Below are positions 1 through 7,960 of a stretch of 64,000 nucleotides of DNA, piece by piece (position 1 is the first letter of the stretch; each line of letters opens with the position of its first letter). Below the pieces are notes generated by a model. The model did no database searches and had not been told where the DNA came from. It was given only the letters and a program-made list of their open reading frames with translations. Source of the DNA: Aliarcobacter trophiarum LMG 25534 (lineage in GTDB: Bacteria; Campylobacterota; Campylobacteria; Campylobacterales; Arcobacteraceae); contig NZ_CP031367.1 in NCBI RefSeq assembly GCF_003355515.1, forward strand, positions 62,001-126,000, in the 5' to 3' direction. The position numbers were made by a program, and so were the translations under genes.

Positions 1-1
1 A

Positions 2-568
2 GATGCAAACTTAATTCATAGAATAGATGCTGAAACATCAGGGCTTGTAATTGTAGGTAAAAATAAAAGAAGTGAAGTAGAGCTAAAAGAGATGTTTCAA
101 GATAAGAAATACCATAAATCTTATTTAGCAATTGCAAGAGGAAAAATAGAAAAAGAGTTAAGAATTGATAAAAATATCGATAAAGAAGGACTTTTAATAG
201 GTGTTAAAATGAAAGTTTGTGAAAAAAATGAGGGTGGAAAAGAGTCAATTACAATTATAAAACCAATAAAATATAATAAAGAAAAAGATTTAACATTAGT
301 TGAAGCTATTCCATTAACGGGAAGACAACATCAAATAAGAGTTCATCTGCACTCTATAAATCATACAATTTTAGGAGACCCAATTTATGGAATAGATGAT
401 GTAAATGCAGAAAATTATCTAAATAAAACTCTAAGTAGTGATGATAGATTTACTTTAAGTGGCTCATTTAGGCTTTGGCTTCATGCAAACTATTTGGAGT
501 TTAGCTATAAAAACATAAGCTATAAAATATGCTCAAAAAATCAAGAGATAATAGATGAGTTTTTTTAA
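2..568 (+). CDS. RluA-family 23S rRNA/tRNA pseudouridine synthase, 5' truncated
   Basis: The reading frame is open from base 2, so this is the C-terminal ~188 residues of a gene that begins outside the window. The first residues contain HRIDAETSGL, the catalytic motif of RluA-type pseudouridine synthases, in which the Asp (residue 8 of the visible part) attacks the uridine. Further on, GRQHQIRVHL is the second conserved family motif (GRxHQIRxH). The enzyme isomerises specific uridines in structured RNA in the cytoplasm. Which family member it is (RluC, RluD or a RluA-like paralogue) cannot be told without the N-terminus, where an S4 domain may lie. The gene converges on hom, with only 9 bp between the stop codons. 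Confidence 0.9.
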   Translation, partial: DANLIHRIDAETSGLVIVGKNKRSEVELKEMFQDKKYHKSYLAIARGKIEKELRIDKNIDKEGLLIGVKMKVCEKNEGGKESITIIKPIKYNKEKDLTLVEAIPLTGRQHQIRVHLHSINHTILGDPIYGIDDVNAENYLNKTLSSDDRFTLSGSFRLWLHANYLEFSYKNISYKICSKNQEIIDEFF

Positions 569-589
569 ATAGAAGAGTTAATCTTCTAT
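569..589. terminator. Weak bidirectional hairpin between rluA-like gene and hom
   Basis: ATAGAAGA and TCTTCTAT form an 8-bp stem around a 5-nt loop. The hairpin sits between two convergent stop codons and includes the hom stop. There is no clear U-tract on either side, so termination strength is uncertain. Confidence 0.3.
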
Positions 590-1840
590 TCTTATCATTG
601 CAGGTTTTTTAAGTACAACTCCAGAATTTTCAAGCTCATTTATAGCTTTTACAATATCTCTTTCTACACAAGTATGAGTTGTAAGAAGTAGGTTTGCTTT
701 TGCATCTTTTTTTGCTTTTTGCATCATATTTTCAATAGAGATTTTATTGTCTCCAAAAACCTTTGCAACTTTTGCTAAAGTACCACTTTTATCCGCAACT
801 TCTAGTCTTAAGTAGTATTTTGTTTTTATTTCATCTTTTGGCATAAGTGTTGGTTTTATGCCAACTTGTTTTTCGAAACCTAGCATAGGTGAGCCTTTAC
901 CTCGTCTTGCTATATCAATAATATTTGCAATAACAGCACTAGCAGTTGCATCACCACCCGCTCCAGCTCCATAGTACATAGTCTCTCCAACTTTGTCACC
1001 AATTACTGAAACTCCATTCATAACACCATCTACTTTTGCTATCATCTTATTTAGTGGAATTAAAACAGGATGAACTCTAAGCTCTATTTGATTATCCACT
1101 TTTTTTGCAATTCCTAGAAGCTTAATATTATAGTCAAACTCTTTTGCAAACTCTATATCTGTTTGTTTGATATTTTGAATACCTTCAATTAAAATCTCTT
1201 CAGGTTTTACATCTATTCCATAAGCGATTGAACCTAAAATTAGAAGTTTGTGAGCTGTATCAAATCCACCAACATCAAATGTAGGATCAGCTTCTGCATA
1301 ACCTAAATCTTGAGCCTCTTTTAGAATCTCATCATAACTTGCACCCTCATTTATCATCTTTGTAAGCATATAGTTGCAAGTTCCATTCATAATACCTTGA
1401 ATAGATTTAATATTATTTGCACTTAATCCATCTCTTAAAGCATTAATGATTGGAATTCCACCAGCAACTGCAGCTTCAAACTCAAAAGGAGTATCACTTG
1501 CTAGTTCTTGAAGCTCATATCTATGGTAAGCTAAAAGTGCTTTATTTGCAGTGACAACTGATTTACCATTTTCTAAAGCTTTTTTTACTATCTCATAAGG
1601 CTTTTCTATTCCACCCATAAGCTCAACAACAATATCAATATTTGGATCATCCAAAACCTTTGATACATCAGTTGTAAGCTCAATTTCAACATCTCTTTTT
1701 TTATTTAAATTTGAAACTACTCCAATAGTTGGAACTATCTCAACTCCAGCTCGTGAAGTGATAATACTTTTATTATCTCTTAAGATATTTGCAACACTTG
1801 TTCCAACAGTTCCAACACCAATAATTCCAACTTTAAGCAT
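578..1840 (-). CDS. hom: Homoserine dehydrogenase
   Basis: The 420-residue protein reduces aspartate semialdehyde to homoserine, the branch point to threonine and methionine. The N-terminal Rossmann fold shows GIIGVGTVGTSV (residues 5-16). The catalytic domain carries the family stretches GIMNGTCNYMLTKM and EAQDLGYAEADPTFDVGG (about 147-193). The last ~75 residues (LRLEVADKSGTLAKVAKVF) form an ACT domain, so feedback control by threonine is expected from family knowledge. The start is supported by an AAGGA site upstream of the ATG. It lies downstream of an aminotransferase gene on the same strand with a 59-bp gap, an order also found in Campylobacter. It supplies homoserine to the same pathway as metH at 18.6-22.1 kb. 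Confidence 0.97.
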   Translation of the reverse strand: MLKVGIIGVGTVGTSVANILRDNKSIITSRAGVEIVPTIGVVSNLNKKRDVEIELTTDVSKVLDDPNIDIVVELMGGIEKPYEIVKKALENGKSVVTANKALLAYHRYELQELASDTPFEFEAAVAGGIPIINALRDGLSANNIKSIQGIMNGTCNYMLTKMINEGASYDEILKEAQDLGYAEADPTFDVGGFDTAHKLLILGSIAYGIDVKPEEILIEGIQNIKQTDIEFAKEFDYNIKLLGIAKKVDNQIELRVHPVLIPLNKMIAKVDGVMNGVSVIGDKVGETMYYGAGAGGDATASAVIANIIDIARRGKGSPMLGFEKQVGIKPTLMPKDEIKTKYYLRLEVADKSGTLAKVAKVFGDNKISIENMMQKAKKDAKANLLLTTHTCVERDIVKAINELENSGVVLKKPAMIRIED

Positions 1841-1858
1841 AAAATAATCCTTTTAAAA

Positions 1859-1879
1859 GATTCCTATCTAAAAGGAATC
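1859..1879 (-). terminator. Possible hairpin between aminotransferase gene and hom
   Basis: GATTCCT and AGGAATC form a 7-bp stem, and on the minus strand it is followed by TTTT. It could partly terminate transcription coming from the aminotransferase gene before hom. The stem is short and the call is weak. Confidence 0.3.
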
Positions 1880-1899
1880 GTACTCATACATTTTTATTT

Positions 1900-3108
1900 T
1901 TACAGTGACGCTAAATATCTTTTAATATTTTTCGCAGCTTGTCTTATTCTTTTCTCATTCTCAATTAAGGCAATTCTTACATACTTATCACCATAATGTC
2001 CAAATCCAATACCAGGGCTAACTGCAACACCAGCATTTCTAAGAAGTTGTTTAGAGAACTCTAGACTTCCTAGATGTTGTGCTTTTTCAGGAATTTTTGC
2101 CCAAATAAACATTGATGCATTTGGTTTATCCATAACCCAACCAGCTTCTGCAAATGCTTGAAGTGTTACATCTCTTCTCTTTTCATATTTAGAAATAATC
2201 TCTTCTACACAATCTTGTGGACCATCAAGAGCCACAGTTGCAGCAATTTGAATTGGAGCAAACATTCCATAATCAAGCCAAGATTTAATTCTTTTTAAAG
2301 CACCTACAAGTTTTTCATTTCCTACAATAAATCCAACTCTCCATCCAGCCATATTATATGATTTACTCAAAGTAAAACATTCAACAGCAACATCTAAAGC
2401 ACCTTCTGCTTGAAAAATTGAAGGAGTTTTATAACCATCAAAAGTAATATCAGCATAAGCGATATCAGAGATTATATAAAATCTCTCTTTTTTAGCCATA
2501 TTTACTAATTTTGTATAAAACTCAGGAGTTACTGTTGCACAAGATGGATTATGAGGGAAGTTCACAACTACATATTTAACTTTTGGAATACTCTCATCTA
2601 TTGTTTTTTGTAAATTTTTGAAAAATAGATCTTCATCTACTTTAAATTCACTATCAAATACTAGTTCAAATTTGTGAATTGCTGCACCATTTAGCATAAA
2701 TGCATAAGAGTGAATAGGATAAGTTGGATCAGGAACAACAGCAACATCTCCAACATTTACAATAGCTTGAACTAAATGTACATATCCCTCTTTTGAACCC
2801 ATTGTTGCACATGCATGTTTATCAGGATCTAAAAAATCAACATTATATTTTCTTTTATACCAGTTACAAATAGCAAGTCTTAATTTATAAATTCCAATAC
2901 TCGCACTATATCCATAGTTTTTTGGTTTTAAACTAGCTTCTCTTAATTTTTCAACAATATGTGTTGGAGTTGGACCATCTGGATTTCCCATAGAGAAATC
3001 TATAATATCCTCACCATTTCTTCTTGCTTCCATTTTTATAGCATTAACTTCTGCAAACACATAGTTTGGAAGTCTTTTCATTCTTTCAAATTCTATCTCA
3101 TCAAACAT
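1900..3108 (-). CDS. PLP-dependent class I/II aminotransferase (AlaC / LL-DAP aminotransferase-like)
   Basis: This 402-residue fold-type I aminotransferase has the family landmarks DFSMGNPDGPTP (N-terminal substrate loop), VVNFPHNPSCATV (Asn binding PLP) and SKSYNMAGWRVGF (SxSK(x)nGWRxG, with the PLP-binding Lys near residue 249). By similarity of these motifs it resembles the alanine/aspartate aminotransferases and LL-diaminopimelate aminotransferases annotated next to hom in Campylobacter. The exact substrate cannot be fixed from sequence alone. An AAGGAG site precedes the ATG. It is likely co-transcribed with the exported-protein gene upstream, whose stop is only 4 bp away. Confidence 0.9.
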   Translation of the reverse strand: MFDEIEFERMKRLPNYVFAEVNAIKMEARRNGEDIIDFSMGNPDGPTPTHIVEKLREASLKPKNYGYSASIGIYKLRLAICNWYKRKYNVDFLDPDKHACATMGSKEGYVHLVQAIVNVGDVAVVPDPTYPIHSYAFMLNGAAIHKFELVFDSEFKVDEDLFFKNLQKTIDESIPKVKYVVVNFPHNPSCATVTPEFYTKLVNMAKKERFYIISDIAYADITFDGYKTPSIFQAEGALDVAVECFTLSKSYNMAGWRVGFIVGNEKLVGALKRIKSWLDYGMFAPIQIAATVALDGPQDCVEEIISKYEKRRDVTLQAFAEAGWVMDKPNASMFIWAKIPEKAQHLGSLEFSKQLLRNAGVAVSPGIGFGHYGDKYVRIALIENEKRIRQAAKNIKRYLASL

Positions 3109-3112
3109 CTTA

Positions 3113-3919
3113 CTACTCCTTAGTAATTATTAATCCATTTTTTATATTTGTTAAAGCATAAAAATCATCAACTTTTACAAATCTTGTATTTGTTGGAATA
3201 TCAACTCTTAAATTTTTATGCAAAGTTTCACTCTCAAAAACATCAATAACATTAAAACTATCATCATAGAAGATAATAGTAGGATACCAACTATTCCCAA
3301 TATTTGAGTCTATTTTTAGAGAATCACTATTTGCAATCTCTAAAATATATGGTCTTATTGGTTTTTTTAATGACACAGATGCTTTTGTAACTAAATCTTC
3401 AGCTTTATATATAGAAGATTTTTTTGAGTCAATATAATAACTCCATTTATTGTTACCCTCTTTTTTTATATCAATAATCCTACAATTTGTGCTTTGTAAC
3501 TCTTGAGATAATCTAAGAGGGTTTATGGCGGCTGCAGTTTGTACTTTTATACTCCATTTTAGTTGATTATCAACTACACTTTGCTCAAGTGTTACAAAAT
3601 TTTGAACACCTATCGTTTTTAAGATATCATTTATATTCTTAAAAGACTTTTTGGGGCTTGAAGTAAAAATAAAAGTTGCTTCAATTGATTGAGTTGAACC
3701 TAAATTTAGTTTTAAAAGATTGTTGTTTTGTAAAGTTTGAGAAATTTTTGCATAATCAAGGCTACCATTTGTATAAAAATAGCTTTGATTTTTAAAGATA
3801 CTACTTATTAAATTTCTATGAGTATTGAAATCACTACTTCCAATTAGACCAATTACAGCTTGATTTATATTTGCATTTAAACTTAAGCATAAAAATATTA
3901 TAAGTAGTAGTTTTTTCAT
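3113..3919 (-). CDS. Conserved exported protein of unknown function
   Basis: The 268-residue protein begins with a clear signal peptide (KKLLLIIFLCLSLNA, cleavage likely near residue 17), so it should act in the periplasm or be anchored there. The rest is a mixture of charged segments and beta-prone stretches with no catalytic motif I recognise. It has no C-terminal anchor. It sits between rlmB and the aminotransferase gene, and a hypothetical exported or membrane protein occupies the same slot in the Campylobacter gene order. Spacing to both neighbours is short (12 bp and 4 bp), which suggests one operon. Function unknown. Confidence 0.8.
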   Translation of the reverse strand: MKKLLLIIFLCLSLNANINQAVIGLIGSSDFNTHRNLISSIFKNQSYFYTNGSLDYAKISQTLQNNNLLKLNLGSTQSIEATFIFTSSPKKSFKNINDILKTIGVQNFVTLEQSVVDNQLKWSIKVQTAAAINPLRLSQELQSTNCRIIDIKKEGNNKWSYYIDSKKSSIYKAEDLVTKASVSLKKPIRPYILEIANSDSLKIDSNIGNSWYPTIIFYDDSFNVIDVFESETLHKNLRVDIPTNTRFVKVDDFYALTNIKNGLIITKE

Positions 3920-3931
3920 ATATTTTCCTTT

Positions 3932-4621
3932 TTATCTTTTTAGAGTATAAATTAAAATTGCAGCTGCTGAACTTACATTTAAAGAGTCAAATTCATGTTC
4001 CATTTTTATTGAGACTTTTAGGTCTAGTTTTTTTGCAACTTTTGGAGATATTCCTTCTCCTTCATTTCCTAAAAATAGTGCAACCTTATCAGTTTTTTCA
4101 ATTTTTCCATATTTTTTGAGGTCAACTCCATCCATTGTTGCACCTATTAGTGTAAATCCTGCATCAATTAATTCACTTGCTAAATCAACACTTCTTGAAT
4201 GAATTGCAAATGGTAAATCTAATAAAGCCCCAGCACTAGTTCTTATAGTTCCTGAGTTATTTATAGTTTTTATATCTGCTGCAATCATTCCCTCAATTCC
4301 TAAAGAGTAAGCAGTTCTTGCTATTGCACCAATATTTCCCACATCTGTAAGACCATCTAAAACGATGATAAAGTTCATATTTTTTATCTCTTTTAGTGGT
4401 GCATAGTGATAATCACTAAGTTTTAAAATAAGTCCTTGGTGGTTACCACCTTTACTTAAAGCTTGAGCTTTTTGGTTATCAACTTTATGAATTTTTTTAT
4501 TTAGTTTTGCAAATCTTGAAAAAAGTTTACTATCAATCTCTTTTGATAAAAAAATCTCTTCTATTAAATCTTGGTGTTTTTCAAGCACATATAAAACTAT
4601 CTGTTTTCCATATATTATCAT
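3932..4621 (-). CDS. rlmB: 23S rRNA (guanosine-2'-O)-methyltransferase, SpoU/RlmB family
   Basis: The 229-residue protein has an N-terminal substrate-binding domain (about 1-70) and a SPOUT methyltransferase domain. The three SpoU motifs are present: GLTDVGNIGAIARTA (motif 1, Asn and Arg), LFLGNEGEGIS (motif 2) and DSLNVSSAAAILIYTL (motif 3). These form the trefoil knot that binds S-adenosylmethionine. RlmB methylates G2251 (E. coli numbering) of 23S rRNA in the peptidyl-transferase centre. Its length matches the family. It is followed 15 bp further upstream in the same transcript by rsmI, another rRNA methyltransferase. The exact target nucleotide is inferred from family membership. Confidence 0.92.
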   Translation of the reverse strand: MIIYGKQIVLYVLEKHQDLIEEIFLSKEIDSKLFSRFAKLNKKIHKVDNQKAQALSKGGNHQGLILKLSDYHYAPLKEIKNMNFIIVLDGLTDVGNIGAIARTAYSLGIEGMIAADIKTINNSGTIRTSAGALLDLPFAIHSRSVDLASELIDAGFTLIGATMDGVDLKKYGKIEKTDKVALFLGNEGEGISPKVAKKLDLKVSIKMEHEFDSLNVSSAAAILIYTLKR

Positions 4622-4636
4622 TTCTTCTCGTTTAAA

Positions 4637-5458
4637 TTAATTTTGAATTTTACCTAATAAATCTTGATAAATCTCTTTTACACTAGCACCTGTAAGCTTT
4701 GCTATTAATTTTGCTTTTATTTTTGGAGCAATATCAAGAGGTAAAATATCATTTAATTCAAGATTATAACCTGGCTTCTCTTTTGGTTCAATAACCACAA
4801 CCCACTCACCTTTTATATCACTATCTTTTAGCTCTTCATATAGATTTTTTGCACTATTTTTATATGTTCTTTGATAAAACTTGCTTATCTCTTTTACTAA
4901 AAATATTGTTCTACTTGGCTCTTTTTTATTGAGCTCTTCAAGAAGTTTTAAAAGTCGATGAGGTGATTCATATAAAATACTAACTCTAGAACTATTTAAA
5001 ACTTCTTCAAGTTTTGAAGCACGATTTACTCCTTTATGGTCTAAAAAGCCAAAAAATGTAAATTCAGTGTTACTAAAACCACTCATAGCAAAGGCTGTTA
5101 AAAGTGCATTTGCTCCAGGAATTACTTCATAAGGAATACTATTTTTTATACACCAATCAACTAAAGTAGCTCCAGGGTCACTAATACAAGGCATTCCAGC
5201 ATCACTACAATAAACAACATTTTTAGAAAAAGTATCTTTTGAGATTGTTTTTAAAACATCAGCTTCATTGTGAGAGTGAAAAGATTTGAACTCTTTATTT
5301 GAAAAATCTAACTCATATTTTTCAGCTAAAAGATTTATAAGTTTTTTTGTGACTCTTGTATCTTCACAAAAAATTAGTTCCGCTTCCAATAGTGCATCAA
5401 GTGATCTTTTTGAGATATCATCAAGGTTTCCTATTGGTGTTGGAACTAAGCGCAACAT
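4637..5458 (-). CDS. rsmI: 16S rRNA (cytidine(1402)-2'-O)-methyltransferase
   Basis: The 273-residue tetrapyrrole-methylase-fold enzyme starts with LVPTPIGNLDDIS, the hallmark N-terminus of RsmI, followed by LEAELIFCEDTRVTKKL and CSDAGMPCISDPG, all strongly conserved in the family. It 2'-O-methylates C1402 in the ribosomal P site of 16S rRNA. It lies in a translation-related run with rpmE upstream (9-bp gap) and rlmB downstream. The ATG has only a weak ribosome binding site, so translation may be coupled to rpmE. Confidence 0.95.
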   Translation of the reverse strand: MLRLVPTPIGNLDDISKRSLDALLEAELIFCEDTRVTKKLINLLAEKYELDFSNKEFKSFHSHNEADVLKTISKDTFSKNVVYCSDAGMPCISDPGATLVDWCIKNSIPYEVIPGANALLTAFAMSGFSNTEFTFFGFLDHKGVNRASKLEEVLNSSRVSILYESPHRLLKLLEELNKKEPSRTIFLVKEISKFYQRTYKNSAKNLYEELKDSDIKGEWVVVIEPKEKPGYNLELNDILPLDIAPKIKAKLIAKLTGASVKEIYQDLLGKIQN

Positions 5459-5467
5459 AATAATGGA

Positions 5468-5671
5468 CTATTTTGCCATATTATATTTAGCTTTGAATTT
5501 CTCAACTCTTCCAGCAGCATCAACAAGTTTTTGCTCTCCTGTAAAGAATGGGTGACAAGATGAACAAATATCAACTCTTAAAGATTCAACATTTGATTTT
5601 GTCTCAAAGCTATTTCCACATGCACAAGAAACTTTGCATATTTTGTAATCTGGATGAATATCTTTTTTCAT
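5468..5671 (-). CDS. rpmE: 50S ribosomal protein L31
   Basis: The 67-residue protein matches the zinc-binding form of L31. Cysteines are present in CKVSCACG and in [12 protein letters not shown] (residues ~12-42), the family signature. The C-terminus [11 protein letters not shown] is also typical. This form usually stores zinc and can be replaced by a C-minus paralogue under zinc limitation; none is visible here. A GGAA site precedes the ATG. The gene heads the minus-strand run rpmE-rsmI-rlmB-exported protein-aminotransferase-hom. Confidence 0.96.
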   Translation of the reverse strand: MKKDIHPDYKICKVSCACGNSFETKSNVESLRVDICSSCHPFFTGEQKLVDAAGRVEKFKAKYNMAK

Positions 5672-5751
5672 TCCAATTTCCTTTTTATTTTTTAAACTTC
5701 TAAAAAAAGAGCAAGTCTTTGCAGGTCCTTTAATAGACTTTTGAACGGCGA

Positions 5752-6627
5752 TTATATCGAAAGATACTTAATAATCTCTGAATTTAAGCTAGGAATTATA
5801 TTTGAAACTCTATTAGTAAATTGACCTTTATTGAAAGTATTTTGCCTTTTTGCAAGTTTTAGCGTATTTTGAATAATTTTATCTTCTAGCTCTTGTTTTG
5901 ATATTTTGCCATCAAGATACTCTAAAGTCTCAATTATTCCTATACTTGACATACAATTTGGAGCTCTTGTATATTTTTTTTCTAAATATATAATTTCATC
6001 TATTAGTCCAGATTTTATCATCTGTTTTGTTCTAAGTTTTATTCGCTTTATAAGCTCATCCTTTTCCCATAAGATTTCAAAAATTTTTAAATTTGCTGAG
6101 AGAGCAATTTTTGGGTTTTTCAAAAAATATTCACTTGGAGTTAAACCACTTTGTTTATAAATAGAGTAAGCTTTTTCTACTCTATATCTATCATTTGGCT
6201 CAATTCTTTGCATATATTCTTTATCCAAACTATAAAGCATATTATAAGTATCATTTAAACACATATCTAAATTTGTATTCTCTTTTAAACCATCACTTAT
6301 TCCATCGGTTAAAGCTTTTAAATAAAAGCCTGTTCCACCTACAATAATTAAATTCTTCATATTCTCTTTTGCATATTTTTTTGCATTTTTATACAAATTT
6401 AAAAATTCAATAACATCAAATTTCTCATTTGGAAAAATTTCATCTATACCAAAATGGACTATATCCCCTCTTTCTATAGTTGTTGGCTTTGCACTAGCTA
6501 TATCTATCTCTTTATATACACAAAGTGAGTCCAAAGATAAAATTATAGAGTTTGTTTTTATAGCTAAATCAAGAGAGAGTGCTGTTTTTCCTGAAGCTGT
6601 TGTTCCAATAATAGCTAGTTCTTTCAT
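5752..6627 (-). CDS. miaA: tRNA dimethylallyltransferase
   Basis: The 291-residue protein has the P-loop [15 protein letters not shown] (residues 8-22), the [19 protein letters not shown] substrate segment and [11 protein letters not shown], all diagnostic of MiaA. It transfers a dimethylallyl group to N6 of A37 in tRNAs that read UNN codons. The C-terminal segment [13 protein letters not shown] contains the conserved K-R-Q-x-T-F. Length is near the family norm. An 80-bp gap separates it from rpmE, and a small lipoprotein gene lies 8 bp upstream of its ATG. Confidence 0.96.
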   Translation of the reverse strand: MKELAIIGTTASGKTALSLDLAIKTNSIILSLDSLCVYKEIDIASAKPTTIERGDIVHFGIDEIFPNEKFDVIEFLNLYKNAKKYAKENMKNLIIVGGTGFYLKALTDGISDGLKENTNLDMCLNDTYNMLYSLDKEYMQRIEPNDRYRVEKAYSIYKQSGLTPSEYFLKNPKIALSANLKIFEILWEKDELIKRIKLRTKQMIKSGLIDEIIYLEKKYTRAPNCMSSIGIIETLEYLDGKISKQELEDKIIQNTLKLAKRQNTFNKGQFTNRVSNIIPSLNSEIIKYLSI

Positions 6628-6635
6628 ATTCTAAT

Positions 6636-6842
6636 TTATTTTTCTCTTTTTTTTGTAGCTTCGCACTGCTCAAGCTCTTTTATAATATCATTTATCTCTT
6701 TCTCTTTTTGTGCAAGTTGTTCTAAAAGCAAGGAGATATCTGAGACATTTGATTTTTCTATTGTTTCATCAATTTTTGTAGCACAAGCTGTAAAAAGTAT
6801 AGAAAAAAGGCTTAAAAGTATTATAAATATAGGTTTTTTCAT
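6636..6842 (-). CDS. Small predicted lipoprotein
   Basis: I place the start at the ATG at 6842 (68 residues) because KKPIFIILLSLFSILFTAC then forms a complete lipoprotein signal peptide at the N-terminus, with the lipid-modified Cys at residue 20. A longer frame up to 6899 adds an unlikely hydrophilic leader. The mature part is short, acidic and helix-prone (LLEQLAQKEKEINDIIKELEQ), probably a short coiled coil. It is likely co-transcribed with miaA. No family is recognised and the function is unknown. A weak GGA precedes the chosen start. Confidence 0.6.
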   Translation of the reverse strand: MKKPIFIILLSLFSILFTACATKIDETIEKSNVSDISLLLEQLAQKEKEINDIIKELEQCEATKKREK

Positions 6843-6919
6843 AGGTGATTTCCATTCAAAATTTGGTTGATTATAGCTAAAAAGCATTAATTTACCCATT
6901 ATTTGATAAAATCCTGCCC

Positions 6920-7795
6920 ATGGAAAAATTAATAAAAAAGATAAAAGATTTTAGTGAATTAGTGATGTTTCAGCACTCTGTTTTTGCATTGCCATTCATA
7001 TTTATAGCAATGGTTGTATCATCTTCACAAGTAAATGGAACTCCTTGGTTTGGATTTAAACTTTTGGTTTTGGGAACTTTATGTGCAGTATTTGCACGAA
7101 ATTTTGCAATGGGTTTTAATCGTTTTATGGATAGAGATATAGATGCTTTAAATCCACGAACAAAAAATAGACCAAATGTAGATGGAAGAATATCTGCAAA
7201 AGCTATGTTTGTATTCTTTTTTGCAAATGCTTTAGCTTTTATTTTAGTAGCTTATTTTGTAAATAATTTGGCTTTGATTTTATCAGTTCCTATTTTAATA
7301 GTAATAGGTTCATATTCATACTTTAAAAGATTCTCATATTTAGCACATATAATTTTAGGGGTATCTTTAGCACTTGCACCAATTGCTGGAGTTGTAGCTG
7401 TGAGTGAAACTATTCCTTTATGGGTAATATTTTTGAGTATTGGAGTTATGTTTTGGGTTGCTGGATTTGATTTACTTTACTCACTACAAGATATAGATGT
7501 AGACAAAAAACTAGGTCTTCACTCTGTACCATCTATTTTTGGAGCGAATAAAACTATGCTCTTTTCAAAAATATTTCATACTCTAACTATAATTTTTTGG
7601 CTTTTATTTGTGATATATTCATCTAGCTCTTATTTTGCATATTTTGCTGTAGTTATAGCTACTTTGATGCTCTCTTATGAACACTATTTGGTTTCAAAAG
7701 ATTTTAGAAAGATAGATAGAGCATTTTTTACTGTAAATGGATATTTAGGAATAGTTTTCTTTTTTTTAATAGTTTTAGATAATATCTTCTTTTAA
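6920..7795 (+). CDS. mqnP: UbiA-family polyprenyltransferase, probably menaquinone biosynthesis MqnP
   Basis: The 291-residue integral membrane protein has about eight to nine hydrophobic segments. It carries the two aspartate-rich motifs of the UbiA superfamily: NRFMDRDIDALNPRT (residues ~70-84) and DLLYSLQDIDVDKKLG (~186-201), which bind the prenyl diphosphate through Mg2+. Campylobacterota make menaquinone by the futalosine route and not ubiquinone, so the MqnP role is more likely than UbiA. That is an inference from lineage. No Shine-Dalgarno sequence precedes the ATG. A -10-like GATAAAAT lies 7 nt before it, so the mRNA may be leaderless. Confidence 0.85.
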   Translation: MEKLIKKIKDFSELVMFQHSVFALPFIFIAMVVSSSQVNGTPWFGFKLLVLGTLCAVFARNFAMGFNRFMDRDIDALNPRTKNRPNVDGRISAKAMFVFFFANALAFILVAYFVNNLALILSVPILIVIGSYSYFKRFSYLAHIILGVSLALAPIAGVVAVSETIPLWVIFLSIGVMFWVAGFDLLYSLQDIDVDKKLGLHSVPSIFGANKTMLFSKIFHTLTIIFWLLFVIYSSSSYFAYFAVVIATLMLSYEHYLVSKDFRKIDRAFFTVNGYLGIVFFFLIVLDNIFF

Positions 7796-7806
7796 AAATT
7801 TTAAGT

Positions 7807-7836
7807 AAAATTAGGATAGACTTCAATCCTAATTTT
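7807..7836 (+). terminator. Hairpin terminator after prenyltransferase gene
   Basis: AAAATTAGGAT pairs with ATCCTAATTTT over 11 bp around an 8-nt loop. The 3' arm ends in UUUU. It lies 11 bp after the mqnP stop and 6 bp before the tRNA, so it probably separates the two transcripts. Confidence 0.6.
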
Positions 7837-7842
7837 ATAAGT

Positions 7843-7919
7843 GCGTCTGTAGTTCAACTGGATAGAATACTCGGTTTCGACCCGAGGGGTTGTGGGTTCG
7901 ACTCCTACCAGGCGTGCCA
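7843..7919 (+). tRNA. tRNA-Arg(UCG)
   Basis: The sequence folds as a cloverleaf. The acceptor GCGTCTG pairs with CAGGCGT (one G-U closing pair). The anticodon stem CTCGG/CCGAG encloses the loop TTTCGAC with anticodon TCG at 7877-7879. The T arm is GTGGG-TTCGACT-CCTAC, and the encoded 3' end is GCCA. The anticodon reads CGA-family arginine codons. The gene is followed after 41 bp by a tyrosine integrase gene, which suggests that the tRNA 3' end served as an integration site. Confidence 0.95.
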
Positions 7920-7960
7920 TTAGGCTCTCAAACCCCCTATTTTATAGGCTTTCAATCGAT

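Noticed and set aside
5286-5555. Plus-strand frame opposite rsmI and rpmE
   Set aside because: Both genes beneath it are conserved and complete, and the frame has a Ser/Phe-rich antisense composition.
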